This document shows positions 1 to 7,950 of a DNA stretch of 34,126 bases, one piece after another. The notes beneath the pieces were generated by a model, which was given only the letters and a program-made list of their open reading frames with translations, searched no databases and was not told where the DNA came from. Within the stretch, counting starts at the first letter, position 1, and each line of letters opens with the position of its first letter. Both the position numbers and the translations under genes were made by a program. The stretch lies in assembly GCF_000192575.1 (NCBI RefSeq), contig NZ_GL876933.1:864296-898421 (forward strand), read 5' to 3'. The stretch comes from Novosphingobium nitrogenifigens DSM 19370. GTDB lineage: Bacteria; Pseudomonadota; Alphaproteobacteria; Sphingomonadales; Sphingomonadaceae.

Positions 1-167
1 TGCCGGGCAAAGTGTGGAGCGGCAGATTCCGGACGCGCGGGGGCCTTGCCCTTCGCCTTCCATTCTCCCGCATGTCCTGCCTCTTGTCCGGCTATCGTGA
101 CGCCCCGGCATCGGCGAAAGCGATAGGGCCCGCCAATATGAATTTCGTTTTGATTAAGACGTAAAGC
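1..167. other. Left edge, no gene called
   Basis: No gene can be called with confidence. One plus-strand frame is open from the window edge to a TAA at 162-164, giving about 53 codons with no recognisable protein character. On the minus strand an ATG at 73 lies a short distance from a GAGG-like ribosome site and could begin a gene running off the left edge, but only about 24 codons are visible. No intrinsic terminator was seen after hcaR. Confidence 0.4.
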
Positions 168-1061
168 CTATTGATTGCGTTCACTCAGCGCGTCCCGGGT
201 CAGGGCAACCAGGGCGGTGATCTCGGGTTTGGCATTGTCGTGGCGCCAGGCTGCGACGAGTTCCGCGCGCACTTCGGGGCCGGCCAGCGGGCGGGTGGTG
301 AGATTGCGGAAGCTCAACTGCTCGACATAGTCGGGCAGGATGCTGAAGCCGACGCCGAGCCCGACGAGTGTCAGCAGGGTCAGCACGTTTTCCACTTCCT
401 GTATGGCCTGAAGCTCGGCCCCGTCGCGGCGGGCAAGGTCGTCGATCAACTGGGCCAGGTTGCCCGCGTGACGGCTGGCGATGCGCAGGAACGGCGTGTC
501 GGTCAGGTCGCTGAGGGCAACCCGGTCCAGCGCGCAGGCGGGGTGGTCGATATGGAGCAGGGCGACCAGCGGTTCGCGCAGGACCACTTCGCTCGCAAAC
601 AGGCTCTCGTCCACGGGCGGCCGCATGAAGGCGATGTCGATGTCCCCGGCGAGCAAGGCCTGATGCTGTTCGAAGGTGGTGAGCGAGCGCAGCACGATCC
701 GCGTATCGGGAAATAGCCCGCGCAGCAGGGTGAGCGACTGGGGGAAGATCTTCACTTCGGCGGCCGGAACGAAACCGATGGTCAGGCTCTGCGCCTCGCT
801 TTCGGCGGCGCGGCGGGCCAGCGTCTTGGCCCGGTCGGCTTGCGCGAGAACGAGTCGCGCTTCGTCGAGGAAGACTTTCCCTGCTGCCGTCAGGGCGACG
901 TTGCGCTTGTCGCGATTGAGCAGCGGAGTTCCGATTTCATATTCCAGATCACGGATTTGCTGGCTGAGCGAAGGTTGCGCCGTGCGCAGCGTCTGGGCCG
1001 CGCGGGTGAAGCTCAGGGCCTCGGCGACGGCAACGAAATAGCGGAGGTGGCGCAGTTCCAT
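168..1061 (-). CDS. hcaR: LysR-family activator, HcaR-like
   Basis: A 297-residue LysR-type regulator that probably activates the divergent dioxygenase operon when a phenylpropanoid inducer is present. The N-terminal winged helix-turn-helix (about residues 1-60) starts MELRHLRYFVAVAEALSFTR, and the stretch after it (QPSLSQQIRDLE, then RDKRNVALTAAG) follows E. coli HcaR closely from memory. The effector domain keeps the HcaR-like LTIGFVPAAEV stretch near residue 95. Length matches HcaR (296 residues). I chose the start at 1061 because the family begins with MELRHLRYF; an in-frame extension to 1124 adds 21 residues that look unlike the family and run into the divergent promoter region. The family is clear, and the specific assignment is supported by the neighbouring hcaEFCB genes. 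A related CatR/BenM-type activator is the main alternative. Confidence 0.88.
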   Translation of the reverse strand: MELRHLRYFVAVAEALSFTRAAQTLRTAQPSLSQQIRDLEYEIGTPLLNRDKRNVALTAAGKVFLDEARLVLAQADRAKTLARRAAESEAQSLTIGFVPAAEVKIFPQSLTLLRGLFPDTRIVLRSLTTFEQHQALLAGDIDIAFMRPPVDESLFASEVVLREPLVALLHIDHPACALDRVALSDLTDTPFLRIASRHAGNLAQLIDDLARRDGAELQAIQEVENVLTLLTLVGLGVGFSILPDYVEQLSFRNLTTRPLAGPEVRAELVAAWRHDNAKPEITALVALTRDALSERNQ

Positions 1062-1087
1062 GATGGCGCGATTTATAGGTTTGAGCG

Positions 1088-1138
1088 ATAACATGGCAAC
1101 AACAATGTATTGGCTGGCCCCCATGCGTTCCGGTTAAT
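1088..1138 (+). promoter_or_regulatory. Candidate hcaE promoter and LysR box
   Basis: The 129-base space between hcaR and hcaE holds an imperfect inverted repeat, ATAACAT (1088-1094) and ATGTAT (1105-1110), a plausible LysR T-N11-A type site. It abuts a possible sigma-70 promoter, TTGGCT (1110-1115), 17 bases, then GTTAAT (1133-1138), each element matching 4 of 6 consensus bases. A binding site touching the -35 element would fit an activator. Assigned by eye only. Confidence 0.35.
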
Positions 1139-1190
1139 TCCCACCTTCGAGAGAGCCGGCACGGGCCGGCCCCACAGGGGAGAGAGATGC

Positions 1191-2552
1191 ATGACCGAGG
1201 ACGATATCCGTGCGCTCGTCGATACCCGCAACGGGACTGTAAAGCCCGCGATCTACACCGACCCCGCGCTCTACGAGCTTGAGCTGGAACGTGTCTTTGC
1301 TCGCACATGGCTGTTCCTTGCGCACGAGAGCCAGATCCCCAAGGCCGGTGATTTCTTCAACACCTACATGGGCGAGGATCCCGTGCTGGTGGTGCGGCAA
1401 AAGGACGGTTCGATCGCGGCGATGATGAACCAGTGCCGCCATCGCGGCATGAAAGTCTGCCACGCCGACAGCGGCAATACCCGCGCGTTCACCTGCCCCT
1501 ATCACGGCTGGGCCTATGGCGTGGACGGCGGCTTGCAGATGGTTCCGCTCGAAAAGGAAGCCTATCGCGGCAAGCTCGACAAATCGAAATGGGGTCTGGT
1601 CAAAGTGCCCCGGCTCGAAACCTACAAGGGGCTCGTTTTCGGCAACTGGGACGAAGGCGCGCCTTCGCTCGTCGATTATCTGGGCGACATGGCCTGGTAT
1701 CTCGACGGTTTTCTCGACCGGCGCGAAGGCGGGACCGAAGTTGTCGGCGGCATCCACAAGTGGGTGATCGAGTGCAACTGGAAATTCGCCGCCGAACAGT
1801 TCTGTTCGGACCAGTACCACGCGCCCTATACCCATGCCTCGGCCATTCAGGTGCTGGCGCCGACGCCGCAGAACAAGACCGAAGGCAAGCCGCTCGGCGA
1901 TGGACAGACGCAGCGCCCGGCCTGGGCCAATGGCCTTGGCGGCGTGCAGTTCGGCGGCAAGGGACACGGCAGCGCGTTCTTCTTCACTGAAAACGCCGAT
2001 GCCAACGTCTGGGTCGGCGGTGAGGTTTCGGAATATTTCCGCGATACTTACGCCGAAGCCGAAGCGCGTCTGGGCAAAGTCCGTGCGCTGCGCCTTGCCG
2101 GCCACAACACCATGTTCCCGACGCTCTCCTGGCTCAACGGCACGCAGACCTTGCGCGTCTGGCACCCGCGCGGGCCCAACGAGATCGAAGCCTGGGTCTT
2201 TTGCATCGCGGACAAGGCCGCGCCGCCCGAAGTCAAGGAAGCCCTGAAGCGCAGCCACGCCCGAGCCTTTGGTCCGGCCGGTTTCCTTGAACAGGATGAT
2301 TCGGAAAATTGGGTCGAGGTCCAGAAAGTTCTGCGCGGGCACAAGGCGCGCCAGACCGATTTCTGCATGCAGATGGGACTGGGCTTCGAGGAACGCCGCG
2401 ACGACGGCATTCCGGGGGTCACCAACGGCACCTTCGCCGAAACCGCCGCGCGCGGGTTCTATCAGCACTGGGTCGAACTGATGAGCGGCAAGAGCTGGCC
2501 TGAAATCGAGGCCGCTGCCGCGCAGTGGGAGCAGGAGGTCGTCGATGCTTGA
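1191..2552 (+). CDS. hcaE: 3-phenylpropionate/cinnamate dioxygenase, large subunit
   Basis: The catalytic alpha subunit of a three-component Rieske non-haem iron oxygenase, expected to add both atoms of O2 to the aromatic ring of 3-phenylpropionate or cinnamate, giving a cis-dihydrodiol. At 453 residues it has the same length as E. coli HcaE. The Rieske [2Fe-2S] ligands are C82, H84, C102 and H105 (CRHRG and CPYHGW). The mononuclear iron site is H210 and H215 with bridging D207 ([10 protein letters not shown]), and the third ligand lies in EQDDSENW near residue 370. Stretches such as [29 protein letters not shown] and RVWHPRGP match HcaE from memory. The start at 1191 is preceded by an AGGGGAGAG ribosome site; the frame is open further upstream but without family similarity. 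First gene of an operon with hcaF, hcaC, hcaB and mhpB. A closely related biphenyl- or cumate-type substrate range cannot be excluded. Confidence 0.93.
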   Translation: MTEDDIRALVDTRNGTVKPAIYTDPALYELELERVFARTWLFLAHESQIPKAGDFFNTYMGEDPVLVVRQKDGSIAAMMNQCRHRGMKVCHADSGNTRAFTCPYHGWAYGVDGGLQMVPLEKEAYRGKLDKSKWGLVKVPRLETYKGLVFGNWDEGAPSLVDYLGDMAWYLDGFLDRREGGTEVVGGIHKWVIECNWKFAAEQFCSDQYHAPYTHASAIQVLAPTPQNKTEGKPLGDGQTQRPAWANGLGGVQFGGKGHGSAFFFTENADANVWVGGEVSEYFRDTYAEAEARLGKVRALRLAGHNTMFPTLSWLNGTQTLRVWHPRGPNEIEAWVFCIADKAAPPEVKEALKRSHARAFGPAGFLEQDDSENWVEVQKVLRGHKARQTDFCMQMGLGFEERRDDGIPGVTNGTFAETAARGFYQHWVELMSGKSWPEIEAAAAQWEQEVVDA

Positions 2553-3105
2553 AGAACTGACCCGGATGCCGCGCGTCACGCCCGAATTGCAGCAGGACGT
2601 CGAACAGTTCCTCTATCACGAGGCGGCCTTGCTCGACGAACGGCGCTTCCGCGAATGGCTCGACTGTCTCGCTGAGGATATCGAATATACGCTCGATACC
2701 AATACGCTGGCGCAGTTCCGCGATCGCCGCAAAGGCTGGGCGCCGCCCTCGACCTATATCTTTCACGAGGACAAGTACCAGCTCGAACGCCGCGTCGCGC
2801 GGATCGAGACCGGGCAGGCCTGGGCCGACGAACCGGCGAGCCGCACGCGGCATTTCGTCACCAATGTGCGCATTCTGGCCCAGGCCGAAAACGAACGGGG
2901 CGAGGCTGAACTGGTCGTGGCCTGCAATTACCTTGCGCACCGGGCGTCGAAGTCGCGGGACCACCACAGCTATATCGGCACGCGCCGCGACACGTTGCGC
3001 CGGGTGCGGACGGCGGAGGGGGAGGACACCTTCCTCATCGCGCGGCGGCGGCTCGAACTCGACGAGTTCACGCTGATGTCGGCGAACGTCTCGATCCTTC
3101 TCTAG
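2545..3105 (+). CDS. hcaF: 3-phenylpropionate/cinnamate dioxygenase, small subunit
   Basis: The 186-residue beta subunit that assembles with HcaE, probably as a3b3; it has a structural role and no metal site. It shares the HcaF pattern: [19 protein letters not shown] near residue 21, RDRRKG, then [20 protein letters not shown] and SRTRHFVTN, ending in NVSILL. It is about 14 residues longer than E. coli HcaF, mostly at the N-terminus; a start at the internal ATG encoding MPRVTPEL is possible. The chosen ATG at 2545 overlaps the end of hcaE by 8 bases and has a perfect AGGAGGT site at 2533-2539, a good case for translational coupling of the two subunits. Confidence 0.92.
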   Translation: MLEELTRMPRVTPELQQDVEQFLYHEAALLDERRFREWLDCLAEDIEYTLDTNTLAQFRDRRKGWAPPSTYIFHEDKYQLERRVARIETGQAWADEPASRTRHFVTNVRILAQAENERGEAELVVACNYLAHRASKSRDHHSYIGTRRDTLRRVRTAEGEDTFLIARRRLELDEFTLMSANVSILL

Positions 3106-3123
3106 ATCTTTTTCGGAATTACC

Positions 3124-3441
3124 ATGACCCGATTCCATGTCTGCTCGCTGTCGGAGTTGCCCTCTGGCGAGGCGAAGCGTGTCGAAAGCGATCCTGCCGT
3201 TGCCGTCTTCAATGTCGAAGGCGAAATCTTTGCCCTTGCCGATCAATGCACCCACGGCGACGCCTCGATGGCCGACGGCTATGTCGAGGACGATTGCACC
3301 GTCGAATGCCCGCTCCATGCCGCGCGGTTCTGCCTGCGCACAGGCAAGGCGCTGAGCCAGCCCGCCTATATCGATCTCGCGACGTTCCCGGTCGCAGTCG
3401 AGGATGGGGAAATCTATGTCACGGTGGAGACGGCTGCGTGA
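3124..3441 (+). CDS. hcaC: Rieske ferredoxin of the phenylpropionate dioxygenase
   Basis: A 105-residue Rieske-type [2Fe-2S] ferredoxin that passes electrons from a ferredoxin reductase to HcaE. The cluster ligands are C42 and H44 (CTHGDASM) and C62 and H65 (CPLHAARF), with the 17-residue spacing between the pairs typical of dioxygenase ferredoxins. Length matches HcaC (106 residues). The 18-base gap after hcaF contains a short T-rich stretch and no strong ribosome site, so this start is the least well supported in the operon, although the protein begins in register with the family (MTRFHVC). Its stop overlaps the GTG of hcaB. The reductase partner (HcaD) is not in the window. Confidence 0.92.
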   Translation: MTRFHVCSLSELPSGEAKRVESDPAVAVFNVEGEIFALADQCTHGDASMADGYVEDDCTVECPLHAARFCLRTGKALSQPAYIDLATFPVAVEDGEIYVTVETAA

Positions 3442-4250
3442 GCCGCCTTGCCGGACAGGTCGCGCTGATCACCGGGGGCGGTTCGGGGCTGGGGCTGGCG
3501 ATCCTGCGCCGTTTCGTGGCCGAAGGCGCGCGGATCGGCGTGCTGGAACGCGATGCCGGACGGGTCGAGGCGCTCAACACCGAATTTCCCGACGCGGTTG
3601 TTGCGGTTGCGGGCGACGTGCGCTCGTACGATGACAATCTCCGCGCGGTGGAGGCGGTGCTCGACCGCTTCGACCGTCTCGACTGCTTCATCGGCAATGC
3701 CGCGATCTGGGACCATGGCGCCAGCCTTGTCGATCGCAGCGGCGAGGATCTCGACAAGGGTTTCGACGAACTCTTCGCGATCAATGTCAAAGGTTACCTG
3801 CTCGGGGCGAAAGCGGCGGCCCCGGCCTTGATCGCCAGCGAAGGCTCGATCATTTTCACCCTGTCCAATTCCGCGTTCTATCCGGGCGGGGGCGGGCCGC
3901 TCTATACCGCGTCGAAACATGCCGGGGTCGGGCTGGTGCGCCAGCTTGCCTATGAACTGGCGCCCAAGGTGCGCGTCAACGCCGTCGCGCCGAGCGGGAT
4001 GGCGAGCGATCTGCGCGGGGCGGCGGCTTTGGGCCAGCAGGATCAGAAGATCATGGATTCCCGTTCGCCCGACGCGATCCGCGCGATCCTGCCGCTGCAA
4101 TTCTTTCCCGAGCCCGACGATTTCGTGGGTCCCTATGTCATGCTCGCCTCGCGACAGGACAACCGCACATTGTCGGGGGTGATGATCAATGCCGATTGCG
4201 GGCTCGGCATTCGCGGCATTCGCCATGTCGCAGGGGGGATGCAGCTATGA
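3438..4250 (+). CDS. hcaB: cis-dihydrodiol dehydrogenase, HcaB-like
   Basis: A short-chain dehydrogenase of 270 residues, the same length as E. coli HcaB. It is expected to oxidise the cis-dihydrodiol of phenylpropionate or cinnamate to the 2,3-dihydroxy catechol with NAD+. The dinucleotide motif is TGGGSGLG (residues 12-19), and the catalytic set is S143 with Y156 and K160 (YTASK). The stretches [41 protein letters not shown] and RGIRHVAGG are almost those of HcaB. I place the start at the GTG at 3438, which overlaps the hcaC stop; the frame is open upstream only because it runs in a second frame through hcaC. Its own stop overlaps the start of mhpB by 4 bases. Confidence 0.93.
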   Translation: MSRLAGQVALITGGGSGLGLAILRRFVAEGARIGVLERDAGRVEALNTEFPDAVVAVAGDVRSYDDNLRAVEAVLDRFDRLDCFIGNAAIWDHGASLVDRSGEDLDKGFDELFAINVKGYLLGAKAAAPALIASEGSIIFTLSNSAFYPGGGGPLYTASKHAGVGLVRQLAYELAPKVRVNAVAPSGMASDLRGAAALGQQDQKIMDSRSPDAIRAILPLQFFPEPDDFVGPYVMLASRQDNRTLSGVMINADCGLGIRGIRHVAGGMQL

Positions 4251-5227
4251 CCCCGGTTGCAAGCCCGGCGACGCGCAACGTGCGCCTGATCTGTGCGTCG
4301 CATTCGCCGATGATGGAATTCATTCATCCCGATCCGGCCGTGGAACGGGCCGCGCGCGGGGCTTTTGCCGACCTTGCCCGCGAAGTGGCGGACTTTGCCC
4401 CGCAACTGATCGTGCTGTTCGCGCCCGATCATTTCAACGGCTTCTTCTATGACCTGATGCCGCCGTTCTGCCTCGGCATCCGGGCGCGCGGGGCGGGGGA
4501 CTGGGACTATTCGACCGATCCGCTCGACGTGCCCGAGGACGTGGCGCTCGATCTCGTTCGCTTCGTTCAGGATCAAGGCGTCGATCTGGCCTATTCCTAC
4601 CGGATGCAGGCCGATCACGGTTTCACCCAGCCGCTTGCGTTGCTGGCCGGAGATGTCGCGCGCTATCCGGTCCTGCCGATTTTCGTCAACGGCGCGGCCC
4701 ATCCCGCCCCGCCGGTCCATCGCGCGATGGCGCTGGGGCGCGCGGTCGGGCGGTTCCTGGCTCAGGACGGGCGGGTCGAACGGGTGCTGATCCTGGGGTC
4801 GGGCGGGCTCAGCCACGACCCGCCGACGCCCCAGATGGGCAAGGTTCCGCCCGAGGTCGAGGAATTCCTGATCGCCGGGCGCAATCCCACGGCCGAAGCC
4901 CGGGCGCGGCGACAGGCCAATGTCCTGTCCAAGGGGGCGGCTCTGGCACGGGGTGAAGGCAAGGGGGAAACCCTGCCGCTCGACCCCGAATGGGATCGGG
5001 GGTTGATTGCCGATTTCCTTGCAGCGCGGATGGATCGCTTCGGCGCGATGACCGATGCGGAAATCTTTGCGCATGGCGGGCGCGGCGGGCACGAGATCCG
5101 TGCCTGGGTCGCAGCCTTTGCCGCGCTCGACGCGCTCGGCCCCTATCGCGGGCAGGAGCGGTTCTACCACCCGATCGACGAATGGATTGCGGGCATGGGG
5201 CTGGTTTCGGCCGCGTGCACGGCCTGA
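4247..5227 (+). CDS. mhpB: 2,3-dihydroxyphenylpropionate 1,2-dioxygenase
   Basis: An extradiol ring-cleavage dioxygenase of the LigB-like class III family. It cleaves 2,3-dihydroxyphenylpropionate (or the cinnamate analogue) beside the hydroxyls to a 2-hydroxy-6-oxo-nonadiene-dioate product, using Fe(II). The 326-residue protein keeps the MhpB stretches [21 protein letters not shown] and ATGA-coupled start region, and both catalytic histidines: H124 in QADHGFTQP and H190 in [10 protein letters not shown] (E. coli H115 and H179). It is about 12 residues longer than E. coli MhpB, mostly at the N-terminus. The ATG at 4247 overlaps the hcaB TGA. In E. coli mhpB lies in the separate mhp cluster, so its position directly after hcaB is notable. 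The hydrolase for the next step is absent here. Confidence 0.93.
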   Translation: MTPVASPATRNVRLICASHSPMMEFIHPDPAVERAARGAFADLAREVADFAPQLIVLFAPDHFNGFFYDLMPPFCLGIRARGAGDWDYSTDPLDVPEDVALDLVRFVQDQGVDLAYSYRMQADHGFTQPLALLAGDVARYPVLPIFVNGAAHPAPPVHRAMALGRAVGRFLAQDGRVERVLILGSGGLSHDPPTPQMGKVPPEVEEFLIAGRNPTAEARARRQANVLSKGAALARGEGKGETLPLDPEWDRGLIADFLAARMDRFGAMTDAEIFAHGGRGGHEIRAWVAAFAALDALGPYRGQERFYHPIDEWIAGMGLVSAACTA

Positions 5228-5443
5228 CCGCCGGGAACTGGGGGGGAGAGGGGCAAGACCGGGGGACACACGGGAGAGAGGACGCCGCCGCGCGGCCCGG
5301 CAGACCGGGCGTGCAGGCCGCACCAGATCGCGCATCACGCAAGGACCAGATCGACCGGCAGCCGAGGGCTGGCCCGGGCGGGGCAGTGCATGCCCACCGA
5401 CAGACCCCATGACGCGGGGCAGGTGAAAAAAGGGAGAGAAACG
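5228..5443. other. Gap between mhpB and the TonB receptor
   Basis: 216 bases very rich in G and C. No convincing coding frame, terminator or promoter was seen. An AGGGAGAG-type ribosome site ends the gap and serves the receptor gene. It is unclear whether the receptor is co-transcribed with mhpB. Confidence 0.5.
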
Positions 5444-7702
5444 ATGAAAAGCATCCTGACGACAGGGACAGCCGCGTTCGCGCTGGCCATGGCGCTAGGC
5501 GGCGGGGCCAGTGCCCACGCTGCCGAGCCGGAAGCGAATGCCGCCGAGCCGCAAGCCGCCGAAGCCGCGCCGAGCGTTCCCGACATCATCGTCACCGCGC
5601 AGCGGCGCAAGGAAAGCGCGCAATCCATTCCCGTCGCGATCACCGCGATCGGCAGCGAACAGATCGCCAAGACCGGCATTGTCGGCATCGACAACATCGC
5701 GACCAAAGTGCCCAATTTCTATTTCGGCAGCTTTGGCGCGGTCCGCCCGCAGCTTTACATTCGCGGCATCGGCACCCGCTCGTTCGATCCGGGTTCGGAA
5801 AGCTCGGTCGGGGTCTTTGTCGATGACGTCTATTATGGCCGCTCGTCCGGCTCGTTCGGCGCGATGAAGGACATTGAGCGGATCGAGGTCCTGCGCGGGC
5901 CGCAAGGGACGCTTTATGGCCGCAACACCATCGGCGGCGCGATCAATGTCATTACCAAGGCACCGACCGACCATTGGACCGGCGATTTCGAGGCAGGGGG
6001 TTCCAATTACAACGGTTGGAACCTGTTCGGCGCGGTCGGCGGTCCGATTGCGGGGGACAAGGTGACGGCGCGCGTTGCCGCATGGACGACCCAGCGCGAC
6101 GGCTATTCGCTCAATCTGGCAACCGGCCACCGGTTCCAGGGGGTGGACAATACCGGCGGGCGGCTGCGCGTCACGCTCAAGCCCACTGATGGGCTCAAGA
6201 TCGATCTTGGTGCCGATTTCATGATCGACGGCAACAAGGGGGCCTTTGCCGGGTTCAATCAGGGGACTTCGGCCAATCCCAACGCGGTCTTCTTTGCCAA
6301 TCCGGCCTTTACCGCGACCCCGGCGCAATCGCTTTATGAAGGGTATCTCTCGCACGATCCGGTTCTGAGCCGTCATGCCCAGACCTATTCGGCGAAAGTT
6401 GACTACGCGCTCGAGGACCTGTCGATCACCTCGATCACGTCCTATCGCCATCTGCACAGCTATGACGGGCGCGAGCTGGAAGGTTCCTCGCTCGACGTGC
6501 TGCAACAGTTGACGCGCGAACGCTCGAACCAGCTGACGCAGGAAGTGCGCCTGACTTCCGCGCCGAGCGGCCATCTCTCGTTCGGGGGCAAGCTCGACTG
6601 GATTGTCGGCTTTTACTATTACCACGACAGCTCGAGCCGCATCGACACGTTCCCGATGGGACAGAACTGGGCCTATTATTCGGTCACCACCAGCGCGACC
6701 GATGTCGCTGGCTCGATCTATGGCGCCAATGCCTGGGCTTTCTTCGGACAGGCGGCGTGGCACATTACCGACAAGCTGACGCTGACACTGGGCGGGCGGT
6801 ATTCCAATGACAAGAAATGGGCGACCCAGTCGGGCAGCAATACCAATCCGGGCCTGCCGCTGATCCCGGTGCCGTTTGCGACGACCAACCGCATCGCTTC
6901 GTCCAGCACCGATCCGCGCGTGGTGATCGATTACAAAATCAACCGCGATGTGAAGCTCTATGCCAGCTATTCGACCGGCTACAAGGGCGGCGGGTTCCAG
7001 TACATTCCGTTCTCGCTCGCCGTTGCGAATACCACGTTCCGCCCGGAAACGCTGACCGCCTATGAAGCCGGGTTCAAGAGCGACTGGTTTGGTCGTGCCC
7101 TGCGCGTCAACGGCTCGCTCTTCTGGTACGATTACAAGAACCTGCAAGTCGCGCGCATCATCGGTTCGGTCAGCTCGGCCACCGCGTTGATCGACAATGC
7201 TGCCAGTTCGACGATCAAGGGGGTGGAACTGGAAATTGTCGCCCATCCGACCGCGCACACGACGATCGGCGGTTCCTATGGCTACCTCGACGCGAAGTAC
7301 GACAATTTCGTCTACAACGCTTCGACCGACTTTTCGAACACCACCATGGTACGCTCGCCCAAGCACTCGTTCAGCGTGAATGCGGAACAGACCATTCCTC
7401 TGGGCGGGAACAAGGTCCTGACTCTGCGCGCGGACTACAGCTACATGACCCGCTTCTTCCACGAACCCGGACAGGGTGAACTCGCCTATGGCGTGGGCAC
7501 GCCGCTGACGGCCGAAGGCGGCTATGGCCTGCTCAATTTCCGGGCCGGGGTCGACATCGGCGCTTTGCGGATCACCGGTTTCGTCACCAATGCGACCGAC
7601 ACCGCCTATCGCCGCACGATCCTCTACCTGCCCAACGGGTCATCGGTCGGCTTTGCGGGCGAACCGCGCATGTACGGCGGCAGCATCGGCTATCATTTTT
7701 GA
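5444..7702 (+). CDS. TonB-dependent outer-membrane receptor
   Basis: A 752-residue TonB-dependent receptor. A signal peptide ends near residue 27 (AHA-AE), followed by an Ala/Glu/Pro-rich linker and a TonB box, PDIIVTAQRR (residues 46-55). The plug domain carries the usual IERIEVLRGPQGTLYGRNTI segment, followed by INVITKAP, and a 22-strand type beta-barrel ends in a terminal aromatic residue (GGSIGYHF). Sphingomonads use many such receptors for carbon compounds as well as for iron. The position just downstream of hcaEFCB-mhpB suggests uptake of a phenylpropanoid or a larger aromatic ligand, but this is inference from context; a siderophore role cannot be excluded. The ATG at 5444 has an AGGGAGAGAA ribosome site about 4 bases away. 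The gene ends before three hairpins, the last an intrinsic terminator. Confidence 0.9.
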   Translation: MKSILTTGTAAFALAMALGGGASAHAAEPEANAAEPQAAEAAPSVPDIIVTAQRRKESAQSIPVAITAIGSEQIAKTGIVGIDNIATKVPNFYFGSFGAVRPQLYIRGIGTRSFDPGSESSVGVFVDDVYYGRSSGSFGAMKDIERIEVLRGPQGTLYGRNTIGGAINVITKAPTDHWTGDFEAGGSNYNGWNLFGAVGGPIAGDKVTARVAAWTTQRDGYSLNLATGHRFQGVDNTGGRLRVTLKPTDGLKIDLGADFMIDGNKGAFAGFNQGTSANPNAVFFANPAFTATPAQSLYEGYLSHDPVLSRHAQTYSAKVDYALEDLSITSITSYRHLHSYDGRELEGSSLDVLQQLTRERSNQLTQEVRLTSAPSGHLSFGGKLDWIVGFYYYHDSSSRIDTFPMGQNWAYYSVTTSATDVAGSIYGANAWAFFGQAAWHITDKLTLTLGGRYSNDKKWATQSGSNTNPGLPLIPVPFATTNRIASSSTDPRVVIDYKINRDVKLYASYSTGYKGGGFQYIPFSLAVANTTFRPETLTAYEAGFKSDWFGRALRVNGSLFWYDYKNLQVARIIGSVSSATALIDNAASSTIKGVELEIVAHPTAHTTIGGSYGYLDAKYDNFVYNASTDFSNTTMVRSPKHSFSVNAEQTIPLGGNKVLTLRADYSYMTRFFHEPGQGELAYGVGTPLTAEGGYGLLNFRAGVDIGALRITGFVTNATDTAYRRTILYLPNGSSVGFAGEPRMYGGSIGYHF

Positions 7703-7712
7703 GCGTTTGATC

Positions 7713-7739
7713 GGAAATTCCGGCGTTGCCGGAATTTCC
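7713..7739. repeat. Perfect 12-bp inverted repeat after the receptor
   Basis: GGAAATTCCGGC (7713-7724) and its exact reverse complement (7728-7739) around a 3-base GTT loop, starting 10 bases after the receptor stop. No T-tract follows, so it is not a classical terminator. It could protect the 3' end of the mRNA or be a dispersed repeat. Confidence 0.7.
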
Positions 7740-7761
7740 AGGAGTGGGCCGGTGCCGCCTT

Positions 7762-7784
7762 CAAAATTCGCCCTGCGAATTTTG
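7762..7784. repeat. Perfect 10-bp inverted repeat
   Basis: CAAAATTCGC (7762-7771) and GCGAATTTTG (7775-7784) around a CCT loop. It is AT-rich compared with its surroundings, has no T-tract, and is the second of three consecutive hairpins. Confidence 0.65.
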
Positions 7785-7808
7785 CACCAGACTCTCATGA
7801 CCACCCTT

Positions 7809-7843
7809 GGGGGCTCGCGCTTCGTGCGCGGGCTCCCTTTTTT
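7809..7843 (+). terminator. Intrinsic terminator of the receptor gene
   Basis: A GC-rich stem, GGGGGCTCGCGC (7809-7820) against GCGCGGGCTCCC (7826-7837) with two G-U pairs and a TTCGT loop, followed at once by six T residues (7838-7843). It separates the catabolic region from the molybdenum cluster. Confidence 0.85.
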
Positions 7844-7950
7844 ATGGGCGCCTCTTGCTTGACCGGCTGCAAAGGGCGATGCGAAGGGCTATATCGGGTA
7901 TTCGGCGCGGTCGTACCTCGGCCCGATAGAGATAAAGGCCCGGGAGCGTA

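Noticed and set aside
3..164. An open plus-strand frame from the left edge ending at 162-164.
   Set aside because: No protein family features and poor codon character; kept only as an unassigned edge region.
5495..7462. A 655-codon minus-strand frame opposite the TonB receptor.
   Set aside because: Same GC-driven artefact; the receptor on the plus strand has signal peptide, TonB box, plug and barrel end.
7844..7950. A stem TATCGGG/CCCGATA (7892-7898 and 7922-7928) upstream of moaA, considered as a Moco riboswitch.
   Set aside because: The leader is too short and lacks the multi-stem layout of that riboswitch class. It may be only a chance hairpin.
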